Positions 8,415 through 18,733 of a stretch of 64,000 nt of DNA are shown here, one piece after another. Position 1 is the first letter of the stretch, and every line of letters starts with the position of its first letter. Source of the DNA: Tenebrionibacter intestinalis. GTDB lineage: Bacteria > Pseudomonadota > Gammaproteobacteria > Enterobacterales > Enterobacteriaceae. The DNA is taken from positions 1-64,000 of the forward strand of contig NZ_JAEPBH010000001.1 in assembly GCF_016632365.1 (NCBI RefSeq). Direction: 5' to 3'. Under the pieces are notes generated by a model. It saw nothing but the letters and a program-made list of their open reading frames with translations, did no database searches and was not told where the DNA came from. Both the position numbers and the translations under genes were made by a program.

Positions 8415-9688
8415 GGGCGTGACGCGCGTCTCAGGCCGGGGACGCGCCGGGTCGTTTTACTTATCGCTGGCGCGGCGCCCGCAGAGCAACCCCGCCCACG
8501 ACACGTCGCAGAAGCGGGTAAACGCCTGTACCCGAGTCCCGGCCGGCCCCCGGGGTTAGCGACTGCAGGCAAAGCCCGGCGTTACCCGCGCATATTGACA
8601 TAAATTCCGGCGGTGACGTTATCCTTAAGCCGTGCAACGTGGTAAATTACCTGTCTGTTATGCGTTTTTATTTTCTTTTTACTATTACCTTTATGGGATG
8701 ATCCTGTTTAGGCTTTAATTTCCATCTGGGTATAAATTTGTACGGTATCCTGCCCCGACATCCTCAGTCTTAACTTTATCGATTCCGTTCGGCTTAACGA
8801 TAGCGTGGATGAATTAGTGCATGAGCGCCGTTGCCCGGCCTGCGATAAAAAGTTTACGGAATATTATCAAGGTCTGCTGGTTTTAAATTTTTTGAACTGA
8901 ACAACAGTTTTTTAATGACAAGTAAGGAATGTTGGTATTAGGCGTGGAAACAATGAATAAAGTTTTTTTGGGGGGGGGGAATTGCCTGTTTAATGTGCTG
9001 GCTTTGTTGAGCGACATAAATACATTAAACCGCATTAATAAACACCCCGTGTGGCGGCTCAATAACATAAGTATGTGGCAGTTAATTCTTTAATTTTATA
9101 GGATAATATGCCGCTTACGTACACCGCGCTAAGCAAGTAGACCGTTAACACGGGCCGGGTATAGCTGGCTACATAAGGCCATAATTATTATTAATATAGC
9201 TTGCCCTCACTAAAACTATAATCCGCTAAAAAATATGGAGAAAATATTTTAATGCGGCACCGGGGGTTATGCTTTCTCTGTTAATTTCAGAAGAAATATA
9301 ATGATCCTGTGCTAAAAATTGTATTCAGGCGCTAAACGCTATCCCGTATTTCGCAGTATATTTTATCGGGAGTTTCTTAAGATGCCGTAAATATGTTATG
9401 GGTTTGCATGGATGATAAATTCTGCTGCTTATCAGATATAAATTGTCAGTGATAACTTTCTGTAATTAGAAAAAGCTTTGTCAGGGTAATAAAGAGAAGG
9501 AGGGGCAAAATAACCGGATAGTTATTCACGTTTAATAATTTGCAGGAGTATGTGTCAATAAAACAATTTAAAGCTTATCTGATTTTCTGTACGACTTGCT
9601 CTGAGAATGGGGGATAAGAAACGCGCCGGGTTACTGTTTGCCGTCCGGGGACGTACGGCAAACAGGCGTTATGGCTATGCTATCGCCT
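8415..9688. other. Gene-free scar where rcsA and fliE-fliR would lie
   Basis: About 1.27 kb without a credible gene, AT-rich in its central part, between dsrB and tsuB. No RcsA-like or flagellar reading frame is visible. A short open stretch near 8740-8898 contains a zinc-ribbon-like RRCPACDKKF but has no proper start, so I treat it as a remnant at most. A run of seven T then ten G lies at 8963-8979. A perfect 11-bp inverted repeat (CTGTTTGCCGT with its complement) lies at 9634-9665, just past the tsuB stop. Confidence 0.6.
9634..9665 (-). terminator. Possible tsuAB terminator hairpin
   Basis: CTGTTTGCCGT and ACGGCAAACAG form a perfect stem with a ten-base loop, 24 bases after the tsuB stop. 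There is no T-run on the minus strand, so it may be only an mRNA 3' stabilising hairpin. Confidence 0.4.
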
Positions 9689-9922
9689 TTAACGTTGGAT
9701 TAGGTAGCGAATCGTCGGGCCGTCCTGCTGGATATCCAGCACGGTATAGCCGTGGCTGCGGGCATCCAGTGGTATTGCATTGATTGACTGCGGACAGTCG
9801 CTAATTACTTCCAGTATTTCGCCTTTTTTCAGTTGCGGCATTGCCTCCAGCGTGGCGACGGCGGGGTAGGGACAAGGCTCGCCCGTCATGTTCAGGCGAT
9901 AATCAGGAACAACGTCTTTCAT
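9689..9922 (-). CDS. tsuB: Thiosulfate-uptake sulfurtransferase TsuB (YedF)
   Basis: A TusA-family protein of 77 residues with the CPYP motif (MTGEPCPYPAVATLEAM) whose cysteine carries the sulfane sulfur. It matches E. coli YedF throughout, including SDCPQSIN and IPLDARSHGYTVLDIQQDGPT. It works with the membrane protein TsuA in thiosulfate uptake. Its start overlaps the end of tsuA by four bases, so the pair is one operon read on the minus strand. Confidence 0.94.
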   Translation of the reverse strand: MKDVVPDYRLNMTGEPCPYPAVATLEAMPQLKKGEILEVISDCPQSINAIPLDARSHGYTVLDIQQDGPTIRYLIQR

Positions 9923-11133
9923 GTGTTCTCCTCGGACGTTTGAGCGGCGGGGGCGGGGGCGCGGCGAAAAAAGCGTTTCTCCTGGACAATTATGAGCGCC
10001 AGGGCGAACAACAGCAGCAGGTACGTGACCAACAGACCGCCGAACGGGCCGAACGTATTCAGTAGGTTGATTTTATCCCAGCGGGTGGCAAGCGTCGGTG
10101 AGAGCGCATCCCAGTAATAGGCCAGAATGGTTGCCCCGATGATGTTACCCAGCCCGACCCACCAGTAATGTACCTGACCTTCCACGGCGCGGTACATCCA
10201 GCCGGTTTCACAGCCGCCCGCCAGCACAATGCCGAAGCCAAACAGCAGGCCGCCGATAACCGCATTCGGGCCTGCCCACATAATTTTAGGCTCTGCGCCA
10301 AGCTGTACGTAGCTGAAGATGCCGATAGCGCTTACCGCCATGCCAAAGAGGATGGCTTTAGCCATATGGGTGCGACCGGTTATCCACATATCGCGAAATG
10401 CCGAAGTAAAGCAGATCTGCGCGCGCTCAATCAGCAGACCAAAACCTATGCCGAAAAGCATCGCCAGGCCGAGTTTGGGCTGCTTCATTGCCGTGAGTAC
10501 GCTCCAGCCGAGCATCCCCCAAAAAACCAGCATGCCAAGACGAAAACGGCGGCGGGCGCGATTAGGCTGCGCGCGAAGCGCAGTAGCTGTAAAGGTTTTT
10601 TGCAGTTTCACCGGAACGCGAAACAGAGGCAGCAGCGTAAATCGTGCGCCGGCCCAGGAGCCGATAGCGGTTGCGATGGCGAAAAACCAGGCGTGTAGTG
10701 AAAACTGCGGAATGCCGGTAAAAAACGCGGCCAGGTTACAGCCCATTGCCAGACGCGCGCCGAAACCGGCAATAATGCCGCCCAGTACGGCCTGAAAGAT
10801 ACGAATACGGTGCTGAGGCAGACGAATTTTAACGTTATTGGCCCACAGTGCGGCGGCGAAGCAGCCGCCGAACATACCGATGATCATCATGCCGTCAACG
10901 CGCGTCAGCGGCGAACCGTCGAGATGGATCAGCCTGAAATAGCCCCAGGTTTCGGTATGTACGCCGAAAAGTTGCAGCAACTGTCCGCCCCAGCGGGTAA
11001 ATTCACCGGTAACGGCCCAGAATGTGCCGGTAATACCAAAGTAATAAGTAGAAAGGATCCCGGCGGCGATAACCGCGGGCAGCGGGGCCCAGAATTTAAT
11101 CAGGAACTGCTGTTTAAAAGTTTGCCAGGTCAT
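9919..11133 (-). CDS. tsuA: Thiosulfate transporter TsuA (YedE)
   Basis: A YeeE/YedE family integral membrane protein of 404 residues (401 in E. coli). It shows many hydrophobic helices and the conserved cysteine segments GARLAMGCNLAAFF, CFTSAFRDMW and LAGGCETGWMYRAVEGQ, which relay thiosulfate through the membrane. It brings thiosulfate into the cytoplasm, where TsuB is the partner. The gene is first in the tsuAB operon. A divergent 180-base gap separates it from yedD. Confidence 0.94.
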   Translation of the reverse strand: MTWQTFKQQFLIKFWAPLPAVIAAGILSTYYFGITGTFWAVTGEFTRWGGQLLQLFGVHTETWGYFRLIHLDGSPLTRVDGMMIIGMFGGCFAAALWANNVKIRLPQHRIRIFQAVLGGIIAGFGARLAMGCNLAAFFTGIPQFSLHAWFFAIATAIGSWAGARFTLLPLFRVPVKLQKTFTATALRAQPNRARRRFRLGMLVFWGMLGWSVLTAMKQPKLGLAMLFGIGFGLLIERAQICFTSAFRDMWITGRTHMAKAILFGMAVSAIGIFSYVQLGAEPKIMWAGPNAVIGGLLFGFGIVLAGGCETGWMYRAVEGQVHYWWVGLGNIIGATILAYYWDALSPTLATRWDKINLLNTFGPFGGLLVTYLLLLFALALIIVQEKRFFRRAPAPAAQTSEENT

Positions 11134-11314
11134 GGGGTAGCCTCTGAACTCAGAAGAACTATAAGTAGGGCGTGGATCATACGCTGACGCAGCGGGAAAA
11201 AAAGTGAAAATTAATTAAAAGCAGGTTGCGATCAATTTTTCCGCTCGGCGATGCGGGTTGGCAGGGGTTATGTTTTAGTGTCACAATTCTTTTTTCTTTG
11301 CGTCAGGACGAATC

Positions 11315-11824
11315 ATGAAAAAAGTGCTTATGGTACTCGTGCTGCTTGGGCTGAGCGGCTGTGTGCAGGTTGATAAATATAGCGAAGTGGTGAAAATGCC
11401 TGCGCCGCCCGGGCTGGCGGGTTACTGGCAGACGCAGGGGCCGCAGAATAAACTGGTTAGCCCGCAGGCGATCGCCAGCTTGATCGTTACGCCGCAAGGC
11501 GACACGCTAGACTGTCGGCAGTGGCAGCGGGTGATTGCGCTGCCTGGTAAACTGATGGCGCGCGGCGCGCGCGAATACAACGTAACGGTAAAACGAGAAG
11601 TGTATGCGCTTGAGCGCGACGCAGACACATTAAAATACGCCGGCATGACGCTTGAGCGCGTGGCGCGCCCGACGGCAGAGTGCGCGGCATGGCTTGAGAA
11701 GCACCCGCTTCAGGCGGCGGCAACGAACAGTAGCGCAGCCGGCGGCGCGGCAGTGGTGGGAACGGATGGGCCGCCTGCGCAAAATAGCCCTGAGCGCAAA
11801 CCAGTCGCCACTCAGGGGCCTTAA
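11315..11824 (+). CDS. yedD: Lipoprotein YedD
   Basis: A 169-residue protein with a lipoprotein signal: MKK, a hydrophobic core, then the lipobox LSGC with the lipidated cysteine at residue 16. The mature part (LAGYWQTQGPQ, SLIVTPQGDTLDCRQWQR) matches YedD of E. coli (137 aa), whose function is unknown. The C-terminal 30 residues, rich in alanine, glycine and proline, extend beyond the E. coli protein and look disordered. It is convergent with amyA, whose stop lies ten bases away. Confidence 0.88.
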   Translation: MKKVLMVLVLLGLSGCVQVDKYSEVVKMPAPPGLAGYWQTQGPQNKLVSPQAIASLIVTPQGDTLDCRQWQRVIALPGKLMARGAREYNVTVKREVYALERDADTLKYAGMTLERVARPTAECAAWLEKHPLQAAATNSSAAGGAAVVGTDGPPAQNSPERKPVATQGP

Positions 11825-11834
11825 CGACTATTGT

Positions 11835-13322
11835 TTACAGCGTTTCTTCAATCACCCACACGCTAACGCTACCTCCGTTACAGGTAAAGACGCCGCTGCC
11901 CCGATCGTCGGTTATCACGATATCTTCACGATGGCCGAGAAAATCCCGCCAGCGTTTGCTGGCGTAATTCTCCCCCAGTTCGAGCGTTTTTTCGCCGTCG
12001 TCGCCGTTTGAAAGCACGACCACACAGCCAGGCTCTTCTTCGGTGCCGCTGCGACTAAAAGCGATACAGTTGGAATGATCAAAGAATAATGTCTGTATAC
12101 CGTGCGCATAGCGCTGGCGCGCCTGAAGCAGCAGCGGCAGCTCTTTAATTGGCGCTATTTCAACAGGCCAGACGTTGCCGTCGTCGCCGGTATCTTCATA
12201 GCGCGCGCCGTATAAATCCGGATAGAATATGGACGGTACGCCGTTTTCCCGCAGCAGGATGAGCGCATAGGCTAGCGGCTTAAACCACGCTTCGACCGGC
12301 GCCTCCAGCGCCTGCAGCGGCTGAGTGTCGTGGTTGGCGACCAGCGTTACCGCGTGGAATGGGTCGGCTTCGACCAGCGTGCCGTCAAAGATTTGGCGTA
12401 GATCGTAGTCGCGCCCCTGCTTTGATGCGTGATGGAAGTTATCCTGAAGCGGAGCATCAAACAGCATGGTTTTTCCTTCCACCTGTTCAATGTAATTCTG
12501 TAGCGCGTCCACCTCCGGGGACCAGTACTCAGCCACGATAAAAAGCGGCTTTGGCGCAACTTCCTGCACGTGATCAATCCACAGGCGGTAAAACCATGCC
12601 GGGATATGCTTGACTGCATCGAGTCGAAAGCCATCACAGTGGGTTTCATTGAGGATCCAGCGCGCCCAGTATTTCAATTCTTCGGTTACCGCCTGGTTGC
12701 GAAAATCAATATTACTGCCCATCAGGTAATCGAAATTGCCTTTCTCTTCGTCAACCTCGTCGTTCCAGCCTTCGCCGCTGTAATCGTTAATAATTTTGAA
12801 TATACCGTTTTCTTCAGGATTTTCTATATGGTCAATCCCGCTAAAGCAGCGAAAATCCCAGATGAATTTTGAGTATTTTCCCTGACGCGCCGGGAAGGTA
12901 TAGCGGGTCCATGCTTCGCATTCGAAGGCTGCTTCGTCTAGTTCGTTACGGTTTTCAGGATTGACGCGCATAACCTGCATGCTTTCTTTTTCATCTGCGC
13001 CCATTTTGTGGTTCATTACTACGTCCATCAAAACGGCGATGTCCTGCTGATGCAGCGCCTCTATCGCCGCCAGCAGTTGCGTTTTGTCGCCATATTTCGT
13101 TGCGACGGCGCCTTTCTGGTCAAATTCTCCCAAATCGAAGAGATCGTAGGTGTCATAGCCTACCGAAAAGCCGCCTGCGCTGCCTTTATAGGCTGGCGGC
13201 AACCAGACCATATTGATGCCCATTTCCCGTAGCGAAGGCGCGCGTTCAGCCACTTCCGGCCACAGCTTGCCATCGCCGGGATAATACCAGTGAAAATATT
13301 GCACTATAGTGGGATTCTTCAT
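11835..13322 (-). CDS. amyA: Cytoplasmic alpha-amylase AmyA
   Basis: Hydrolyses alpha-1,4 bonds in maltodextrins in the cytoplasm; there is no signal peptide. It is 495 residues, the same as E. coli. The GH13 motifs are all present: DVVMNH (region I), GFRLDAVKH with the nucleophilic aspartate (II), FIVAEYW with the acid/base glutamate (III) and VANHDTQP (IV). In E. coli the flagellar operons fliTSDC and fliAZ lie just upstream of this start. Here the divergent tcyJ follows after only 189 bases. Confidence 0.95.
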   Translation of the reverse strand: MKNPTIVQYFHWYYPGDGKLWPEVAERAPSLREMGINMVWLPPAYKGSAGGFSVGYDTYDLFDLGEFDQKGAVATKYGDKTQLLAAIEALHQQDIAVLMDVVMNHKMGADEKESMQVMRVNPENRNELDEAAFECEAWTRYTFPARQGKYSKFIWDFRCFSGIDHIENPEENGIFKIINDYSGEGWNDEVDEEKGNFDYLMGSNIDFRNQAVTEELKYWARWILNETHCDGFRLDAVKHIPAWFYRLWIDHVQEVAPKPLFIVAEYWSPEVDALQNYIEQVEGKTMLFDAPLQDNFHHASKQGRDYDLRQIFDGTLVEADPFHAVTLVANHDTQPLQALEAPVEAWFKPLAYALILLRENGVPSIFYPDLYGARYEDTGDDGNVWPVEIAPIKELPLLLQARQRYAHGIQTLFFDHSNCIAFSRSGTEEEPGCVVVLSNGDDGEKTLELGENYASKRWRDFLGHREDIVITDDRGSGVFTCNGGSVSVWVIEETL

Positions 13323-13511
13323 ACTCCGTTTTCCTTATCTGCCCGTCGAATGACTTCAGGAGTATGGAAGAAAAATGGCGAAACGCCGTAGTTAACATAA
13401 TCAGCATCATCTGTTATAGATTAAAAAGAATGAAGTTATGGTATGAGGTTGCGTCTTTTTTGTTCGTAACCGTCGCTAATATAAAATAAATAACGTATCT
13501 GAGGATAAATA

Positions 13512-14312
13512 ATGAATTTAGCAAAATTTGGCCGCCGGTCGCTGCTGGCGGCGATGGCGGTAGCGGTGATGGCAGGCGCAAGCGTGAAGGCAATTGCCGC
13601 AGACTCACTGCTTAGCCAGATAAAAGATCGCGGTACGTTACGCGTTGGTGTGGAAGGCACCTATCCGCCATTTAGTTTCCAGGGGGATGACGGTAAGCTG
13701 ACGGGGTTTGAGGTGGCGTTTGCAAACGACCTGGCAAAGCGTCTTGGCGTGAAAGCCGATTTCAAAACCACCAAGTGGGACGGTATTCTCGCTTCCCTGG
13801 ATGCGAAACGTGTGGATGTCGTAATAAACCAGGTCACGATTTCTGACGAGCGCAAAAAGAAATATGATTTTTCTGCGCCTTATACTGTCTCTGGCATACA
13901 GGCCCTGGTAAAAAAAGGCAATGAGGCCAGCATTACGTCGCCTGATTCTCTGAAAGGTAAGAAAGTCGGCGTTGGTCTGGGGACTAACTATGAGCAGTGG
14001 CTGCGTGAAAATGTGCAGGGCGTTGATGTGCGCACCTATGATGATGATGCGACCAAATATCAGGATTTACGCGTTGGGCGTATTAACGCGATCCTGGTCG
14101 ATCGTCTGGCGGCGCTCGATTTGATGAAAAAGACCCACAATACGCTGGTGACAGCGGGGGAGCCCTTCTCGCGTCTGGAGTCAGGCGTAGCGATGCGTAA
14201 AGGCAACCCGGAACTGCTGGCGGCGGTGAATAATGCCATCGACGAGATGAAGCGCGACGGCAGCCTTGAAAAGATTTCGCAAACATGGTTTGGTACAGAC
14301 GTTACAAAATAA
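13512..14312 (+). CDS. tcyJ: Cystine-binding periplasmic protein TcyJ (FliY)
   Basis: The substrate-binding component of the cystine ABC importer. A twin-charged N terminus and hydrophobic stretch form a signal peptide cleaved after about residue 29 (AIAA). The SBP family 3 core starts LRVGVEGTYPPFSFQGDDGKLTGFEV and includes DVVINQVTISDERKKKYDFSAPY. Its 266 residues match E. coli. A terminator-like hairpin separates it from dcyD and the transport genes, so the binding protein is likely made in excess. The fliAZ genes that precede it in E. coli are absent. Confidence 0.95.
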   Translation: MNLAKFGRRSLLAAMAVAVMAGASVKAIAADSLLSQIKDRGTLRVGVEGTYPPFSFQGDDGKLTGFEVAFANDLAKRLGVKADFKTTKWDGILASLDAKRVDVVINQVTISDERKKKYDFSAPYTVSGIQALVKKGNEASITSPDSLKGKKVGVGLGTNYEQWLRENVQGVDVRTYDDDATKYQDLRVGRINAILVDRLAALDLMKKTHNTLVTAGEPFSRLESGVAMRKGNPELLAAVNNAIDEMKRDGSLEKISQTWFGTDVTK

Positions 14313-14324
14313 CCCTGATGTGAG

Positions 14325-14353
14325 AAAAAAGGCGCAGGGAAACGCGCCTTTTT
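14325..14353 (+). terminator. Terminator or attenuator after tcyJ
   Basis: AAAAAAGGCGC and GCGCCTTTTT make a symmetrical stem, with a T-run on the plus strand, 13 bases past the tcyJ stop. Partial read-through would feed dcyD-tcyL-tcyN. Confidence 0.75.
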
Positions 14354-14440
14354 CAATTGTTTATGCAGCAGTCTGTTACCTCTTAACTGACCGTGGCGCA
14401 CTGACATATGGCCAGCGCTGCTGCTTTACATGGAGAATTT

Positions 14441-15427
14441 ATGTCTTTATCTCATCTTGCCCGCTTTCCCCGGCTGGAATTTATTGGCGCGCCAACGCCG
14501 TTAAGCTATTTGCCACGCCTGTCGGATTATCTTAAACGTGAAATTTATATTAAACGTGACGACGTCACTCCGTTGGCTATGGGCGGCAATAAGCTACGCA
14601 AACTGGAGTTTTTAGCGGCCGACGCGCTGCGCGAAGGCGCGGATACGCTGGTCACTGCAGGCGCGATACAGTCTAACCACGTACGTCAGACGGCAGCGGT
14701 CGCAGCAAAACTGGGGCTACACTGCGTGGCGCTGCTGGAAAACCCTATAGGGACACAGGCAGAGAATTACCTTACTAACGGTAATCGTCTGCTGCTGGAT
14801 CTCTTCAATGTGCAGGTGGAAATGCTTGATGCGCTGGACGCGCCGGACGCTCAGTTGGCTGAAGCGGCAACGCGGCTGGAAGCGCAGGGCTTCAGGCCTT
14901 ATGTGGTGCCGACAGGCGGATCGAACGCATTGGGCGCGCTGGGCTATGTGGAATGCGCGCAGGAAATTGCGCGGCAGTGCGAAGGCGCGCTGGCCCCGGC
15001 TGCGGTGTTGGTTGCATCCGGTAGCGCTGGTACGCACGCGGGTCTGGCTGTTGGGCTGGAACACCTGATGCCAGATGTGGAGCTGGTGGGGGTGACGGTT
15101 TCACGCAGCGTGGCGCAGCAGCAGCCGAAAGTGGCGGCGCTGCAACAGCAGGTTGCCGCTGCTCTTACGATAAAAGCGCAGGCGCCGGTTGTGTTGTGGG
15201 ATGACTATTTTGCGCCAGGCTATGGTATGCCGAATGAGGCTGGTACGCAGGCTGTGAAGCTGCTGGCGGAGCTGGAAGGTATTTTGCTCGACCCAGTATA
15301 CACTGGCAAAGCGATGGCTGGACTTATCGACGGCGCGATTAGCGGGCGGTTTCGCAGCGACGGGCCGCTTATCTTTGTACACACGGGTGGGGCGCCAGCC
15401 CTGTTTGCCTATCATCCATACGTTTAA
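14441..15427 (+). CDS. dcyD: D-cysteine desulfhydrase DcyD
   Basis: A PLP enzyme that breaks D-cysteine into pyruvate, sulfide and ammonia. It detoxifies D-cysteine and supplies sulfur. The PLP lysine is in [10 protein letters not shown] (about residue 51), followed by [13 protein letters not shown] and the phosphate loop [10 protein letters not shown]. The frame is open from 14408, but the ATG at 14441 has TGGAGA upstream and gives 328 residues, the E. coli length, with the correct N terminus ([16 protein letters not shown]). It lies between the cystine-binding protein and the permease genes, consistent with a cystine/cysteine use operon. Confidence 0.94.
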   Translation: MSLSHLARFPRLEFIGAPTPLSYLPRLSDYLKREIYIKRDDVTPLAMGGNKLRKLEFLAADALREGADTLVTAGAIQSNHVRQTAAVAAKLGLHCVALLENPIGTQAENYLTNGNRLLLDLFNVQVEMLDALDAPDAQLAEAATRLEAQGFRPYVVPTGGSNALGALGYVECAQEIARQCEGALAPAAVLVASGSAGTHAGLAVGLEHLMPDVELVGVTVSRSVAQQQPKVAALQQQVAAALTIKAQAPVVLWDDYFAPGYGMPNEAGTQAVKLLAELEGILLDPVYTGKAMAGLIDGAISGRFRSDGPLIFVHTGGAPALFAYHPYV

Positions 15428-15459
15428 AACTAAACGCTCTAACGGGAATATACATAACA

Positions 15460-16128
15460 ATGCAAGAAAGCCTTCAACTGGTTATCGATTCGATGCCATT
15501 TTTGCTGCGGGGGGCGGTTTTTACCTTACAGCTTAGCCTGGGGGGAATGTTTTTTGGTCTGATACTGGGATTTGTGCTGGCGCTGATGCGCCTCTCATCC
15601 TTCTGGCCGCTATCCCTGCTGGCGCGCTTTTATATTTCAATTTTTCGCGGTACGCCGCTGATTGCACAGCTCTTTATGATCTACTACGGCCTGCCTCAGT
15701 TCGGTATTGAGCTTGATCCGGTGCCCGCTGCGATGATAGGTCTGTCACTTAACACGGCGGCCTACACTTCTGAAACGCTGCGTGCCGCTATCGCCTCTAT
15801 TGATAAAGGACAGTGGGAAGCGGCGGCCAGCCTGGGCATGGGGCGGTGGCAGGCCCTGCGTCGCGCCATTTTGCCGCAGGCTGGACGCGTGGCGCTGCCG
15901 CCGCTGAGCAACAGTTTTATTGGCCTGGTGAAGGATACTTCGCTTGCAGCAACGATCCAGGTGCCGGAGCTGTTTCGACAGGCGCAGTTGATAACGTCAC
16001 GCACGCTTGAGGTCTTTACCATGTACCTTGCCGCCTCGCTGATTTACTGGATCATGGCAACGGTACTTTCTGCGCTGCAAAACCACTTTGAAAACCAGCT
16101 CAACCGCCAGGAGCGTGAACCTAAATGA
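15460..16128 (+). CDS. tcyL: Cystine ABC transporter permease TcyL (YecS)
   Basis: The inner-membrane permease of the cystine importer, 222 residues as in E. coli. It belongs to the HisM/GlnP family, with the amino-acid permease signature FRGTPLIAQLFMIYYGLPQFG. The EAA loop that docks the ATPase (EAAASLGMGRWQALRRAILPQA) lies near residues 125-145. Its last four bases overlap the tcyN start (ATGA), which indicates translational coupling. Confidence 0.95.
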   Translation: MQESLQLVIDSMPFLLRGAVFTLQLSLGGMFFGLILGFVLALMRLSSFWPLSLLARFYISIFRGTPLIAQLFMIYYGLPQFGIELDPVPAAMIGLSLNTAAYTSETLRAAIASIDKGQWEAAASLGMGRWQALRRAILPQAGRVALPPLSNSFIGLVKDTSLAATIQVPELFRQAQLITSRTLEVFTMYLAASLIYWIMATVLSALQNHFENQLNRQEREPK

Positions 16129-16877
16129 GTGCGATAGATGTCAGAAAACTGGTGAAAACATTTAACGGTCAGCGCGTGTTGCACGGTATTGATCTGTCGG
16201 TGGCGCCAGGAGAGGTCGTTGCTATTATCGGCCCAAGCGGTTCAGGAAAAACAACGTTGCTACGCAGCATTAATCTGCTGGAGCAGCCGGACAGCGGCAC
16301 AATCCAGGTCGGCGACATCCTGATTGATGCCGGACAATCGCTGGGGCGGCAGAAGGCGCAGGTACGCGCGCTACGCCAGCACGTCGGATTTGTCTTTCAG
16401 AACTTTAATTTGTTTCCACACCGTACTGTACTGGAGAACATTATTGAAGGGCCGGTAGTGGTGAAGGGGGAGCCAAAAGCTGAAGCCATTGTCCGCGCCC
16501 GTGGGCTGCTGGAAAAAGTAGGGTTGCAGAACAGGGAAGAAAGTTATCCGCGCCGACTTTCCGGCGGCCAGCAGCAGCGTGTGGCCATTGCGCGCGCGCT
16601 GGCGATGCGCCCGGATGTTATTTTGTTCGATGAGCCGACATCTGCGCTGGACCCGGAGCTGGTCGGCGAGGTGCTGAGCACGATACGTCAGCTAGCGCAG
16701 GAAAAACGCACAATGGTGATTGTGACGCATGAGATGAGTTTTGCTCGCGATGTGGCCGATCGCGCTATTTTTATGGATCAGGGGCGTATCGTTGAACAGG
16801 GGCCAGCCAGGCAGCTTTTTTCTGAGCCTCAGCAGTTGCGTACACAACAATTTCTGGAAAAATTTCTTATGCAATAA
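16125..16877 (+). CDS. tcyN: Cystine ABC transporter ATPase TcyN (YecC)
   Basis: The ATP-binding subunit of 250 residues. Walker A is GPSGSGKTT (about 38-46), the signature is [15 protein letters not shown], Walker B is [12 protein letters not shown] and the switch histidine is in [10 protein letters not shown]. This polar amino acid type of ATPase drives TcyL with TcyJ as the receptor. It is the last gene of the operon. Confidence 0.95.
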   Translation: MSAIDVRKLVKTFNGQRVLHGIDLSVAPGEVVAIIGPSGSGKTTLLRSINLLEQPDSGTIQVGDILIDAGQSLGRQKAQVRALRQHVGFVFQNFNLFPHRTVLENIIEGPVVVKGEPKAEAIVRARGLLEKVGLQNREESYPRRLSGGQQQRVAIARALAMRPDVILFDEPTSALDPELVGEVLSTIRQLAQEKRTMVIVTHEMSFARDVADRAIFMDQGRIVEQGPARQLFSEPQQLRTQQFLEKFLMQ

Positions 16878-18076
16878 AGCCGCGACGCCGTTCTGGCGGC
16901 ATGAGACGGCTGTCAAAACCGGGCCAAACCGCCCCGGTCTGAAAGGCATGGGGTATAAACAGAGTAAAATCAATAGATTGATTTGCGTATAATCGCTAAA
17001 AGCCAGGCAATGCCGCGTTTTTTTTCTTTTATCAACAAGCTGATGCCGCCGTTCTGGCGGCTTTTTTCTGAACAATTTGCTGTACTTTTTAGAACATTAT
17101 TCAGGGAATATGTAAAAGTACCCATGCGCAGAAAAGTAATTTTGTCGCACATTTACAAAGTGAAAAGTACTGATTTAATGTTGGCGACTGGAGGAGGATG
17201 TTAATGGGACTTATCGAAATTTTGTTGAATCATCCTATATAGATGTAATTGTAATTGCATCACCCTGCGTTATAAAAGTTGAATATAGAATTATCACTAC
17301 CATAATTACTATGAATGAATTCAATTAATGAATAGTTATGCGAAATAATAATATTGAATGACAATACCCCGCCCGACGGAGGCGATGGACGAAAAGCCAG
17401 CTTAAATTACCGGATGGCGTTAGTAAAAATTGCTATTTGCGATTCGTTTTTTCTGTGAGCGAGTCCTTTTCCTGCCATCCATGACGACCTTACCGGCATC
17501 TGCCTGGCTCAACCGCTTAAGGCGCTGAAGCATCATTATTTTCACAGCGCTGACAATAACCCGCTGCCAGGCGCTGTTAACGCTGTAAAATCAGGCGGTT
17601 CACTGGGTTAGTGCTGGTCAGGGCATTCTGTGCATGTGTTGACGATCCAAACTTATGCGAAGTATAACAAACTACGAAGCGAGGCTATTTGCGTTCATTT
17701 TTACTGCAATTAGCGGTTAGCGTTACTGTGAATCATTAAGCACTAAGTTTAGTTTACAGCCAATATTTCGACTAATTTGTTGTTTCAATTTGGTTGAAAG
17801 TGCGTTACTTATTAGTGAGGGATGAAGGGTGAACGCGATAAAGAGTGTTAAATGTTGCCAGGGAAGACGGATAACTTAGTGATAGTCTTTGACAAAGAAC
17901 TTTATTTTTGTTTCCGTAAGGGCGTATCCGGATGGCGTGCGGCTGTAAATTTTATTTGCCGTTAAAAACTGACATGGTATCAGCGGATGTTTTTACGTTT
18001 TAATTATGATTTGAAAAACGTTAATATATGGCAGACGAACTAGCAGTAGCGCTATCCCTTTTCTGGAGAAATATTC
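16878..18076. other. Gene-free stretch where yecF and sdiA would lie
   Basis: In E. coli, sdiA and yecF lie between tcyN and uvrY. No LuxR-type or YecF-like frame is present. Apart from the terminator at 17045, I see AT-rich sequence. A 48-codon coding-like open stretch at about 17465-17611 (IHDDLTGICLAQPLKALK) has no start codon and I do not recognise it. Confidence 0.5.
17045..17067 (+). terminator. Strong Rho-independent terminator downstream of tcyN
   Basis: GCCGCC and GGCGGC form a stem around GTTCT, followed by six T residues. It lies about 170 bases after the tcyN stop. Confidence 0.8.
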
Positions 18077-18733
18077 TTGATCAACGTTTTTCTTGTTGAT
18101 GACCATGAACTGGTGCGCGCAGGGATACGCCGCATTCTTGAAGACATCAAAGGCATAAAAGTCATTGGCGAAGCCAGTTGTGGCGAAGACGCAGTGAAGT
18201 TTTGTCGCAGCACGCCTGTTGATGTCGTCCTGATGGATATGAACATGCCGGGCATCGGCGGGCTTGAAGCCACGCGTAAGATTGCTCGTGCATGCAGTGA
18301 CACCAGGGTCATTATGCTTACGGTTCATACTGAAAACCCGCTGCCGGCTAAGGTGATGCAGGCTGGCGCGGCAGGCTATCTGAGTAAAGGCGCCGCCCCT
18401 CAGGAAGTTGTGAATGCGATTCGCTCTGTTCATGCCGGGCAGCGGTATATTGCTTCCGATATTGCCCAACAGATGGCGCTCAGCCAGATAGAACCCGCCA
18501 AAACCGCGTCACCGTTTGCCAGTTTGTCTGAACGTGAATTGCAGATTATGCTGATGATAACCAAAGGGCAGAAGGTGAATGAGATTTCCGAGCAGCTCAA
18601 CCTTAGCCCGAAAACGGTGAACAGTTATCGTTATCGCATGTTCAGTAAACTGAATATCAGCGGCGACGTTGAGTTGACCCATCTGGCGATACGTCATGGG
18701 TTGTGCAGCGCGGAGACTCTGGCAAATCAGTGA
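18077..18733 (+). CDS. uvrY: Response regulator UvrY (BarA-UvrY system)
   Basis: A response regulator that, when phosphorylated by BarA, activates the CsrB/CsrC sRNAs and so shifts carbon metabolism and the switch between motile and sessile life. The receiver domain has DDH at residues 8-10, the phosphorylated aspartate at 54 (LMDMNMPG) and a conserved lysine near residue 104. The LuxR/NarL-type HTH is at the C terminus ([17 protein letters not shown]). The TTG start is the same codon used in E. coli and follows TGGAGA. The protein is 218 residues. Its stop overlaps the uvrC start. Confidence 0.96.
   Translation: MINVFLVDDHELVRAGIRRILEDIKGIKVIGEASCGEDAVKFCRSTPVDVVLMDMNMPGIGGLEATRKIARACSDTRVIMLTVHTENPLPAKVMQAGAAGYLSKGAAPQEVVNAIRSVHAGQRYIASDIAQQMALSQIEPAKTASPFASLSERELQIMLMITKGQKVNEISEQLNLSPKTVNSYRYRMFSKLNISGDVELTHLAIRHGLCSAETLANQ

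Noticed and set aside
8737-8898. Zinc-ribbon-like stretch (RRCPACDKKF) in the flagellar scar
   Set aside because: No start codon or ribosome site, and the frame is only about 50 codons; at best a remnant.
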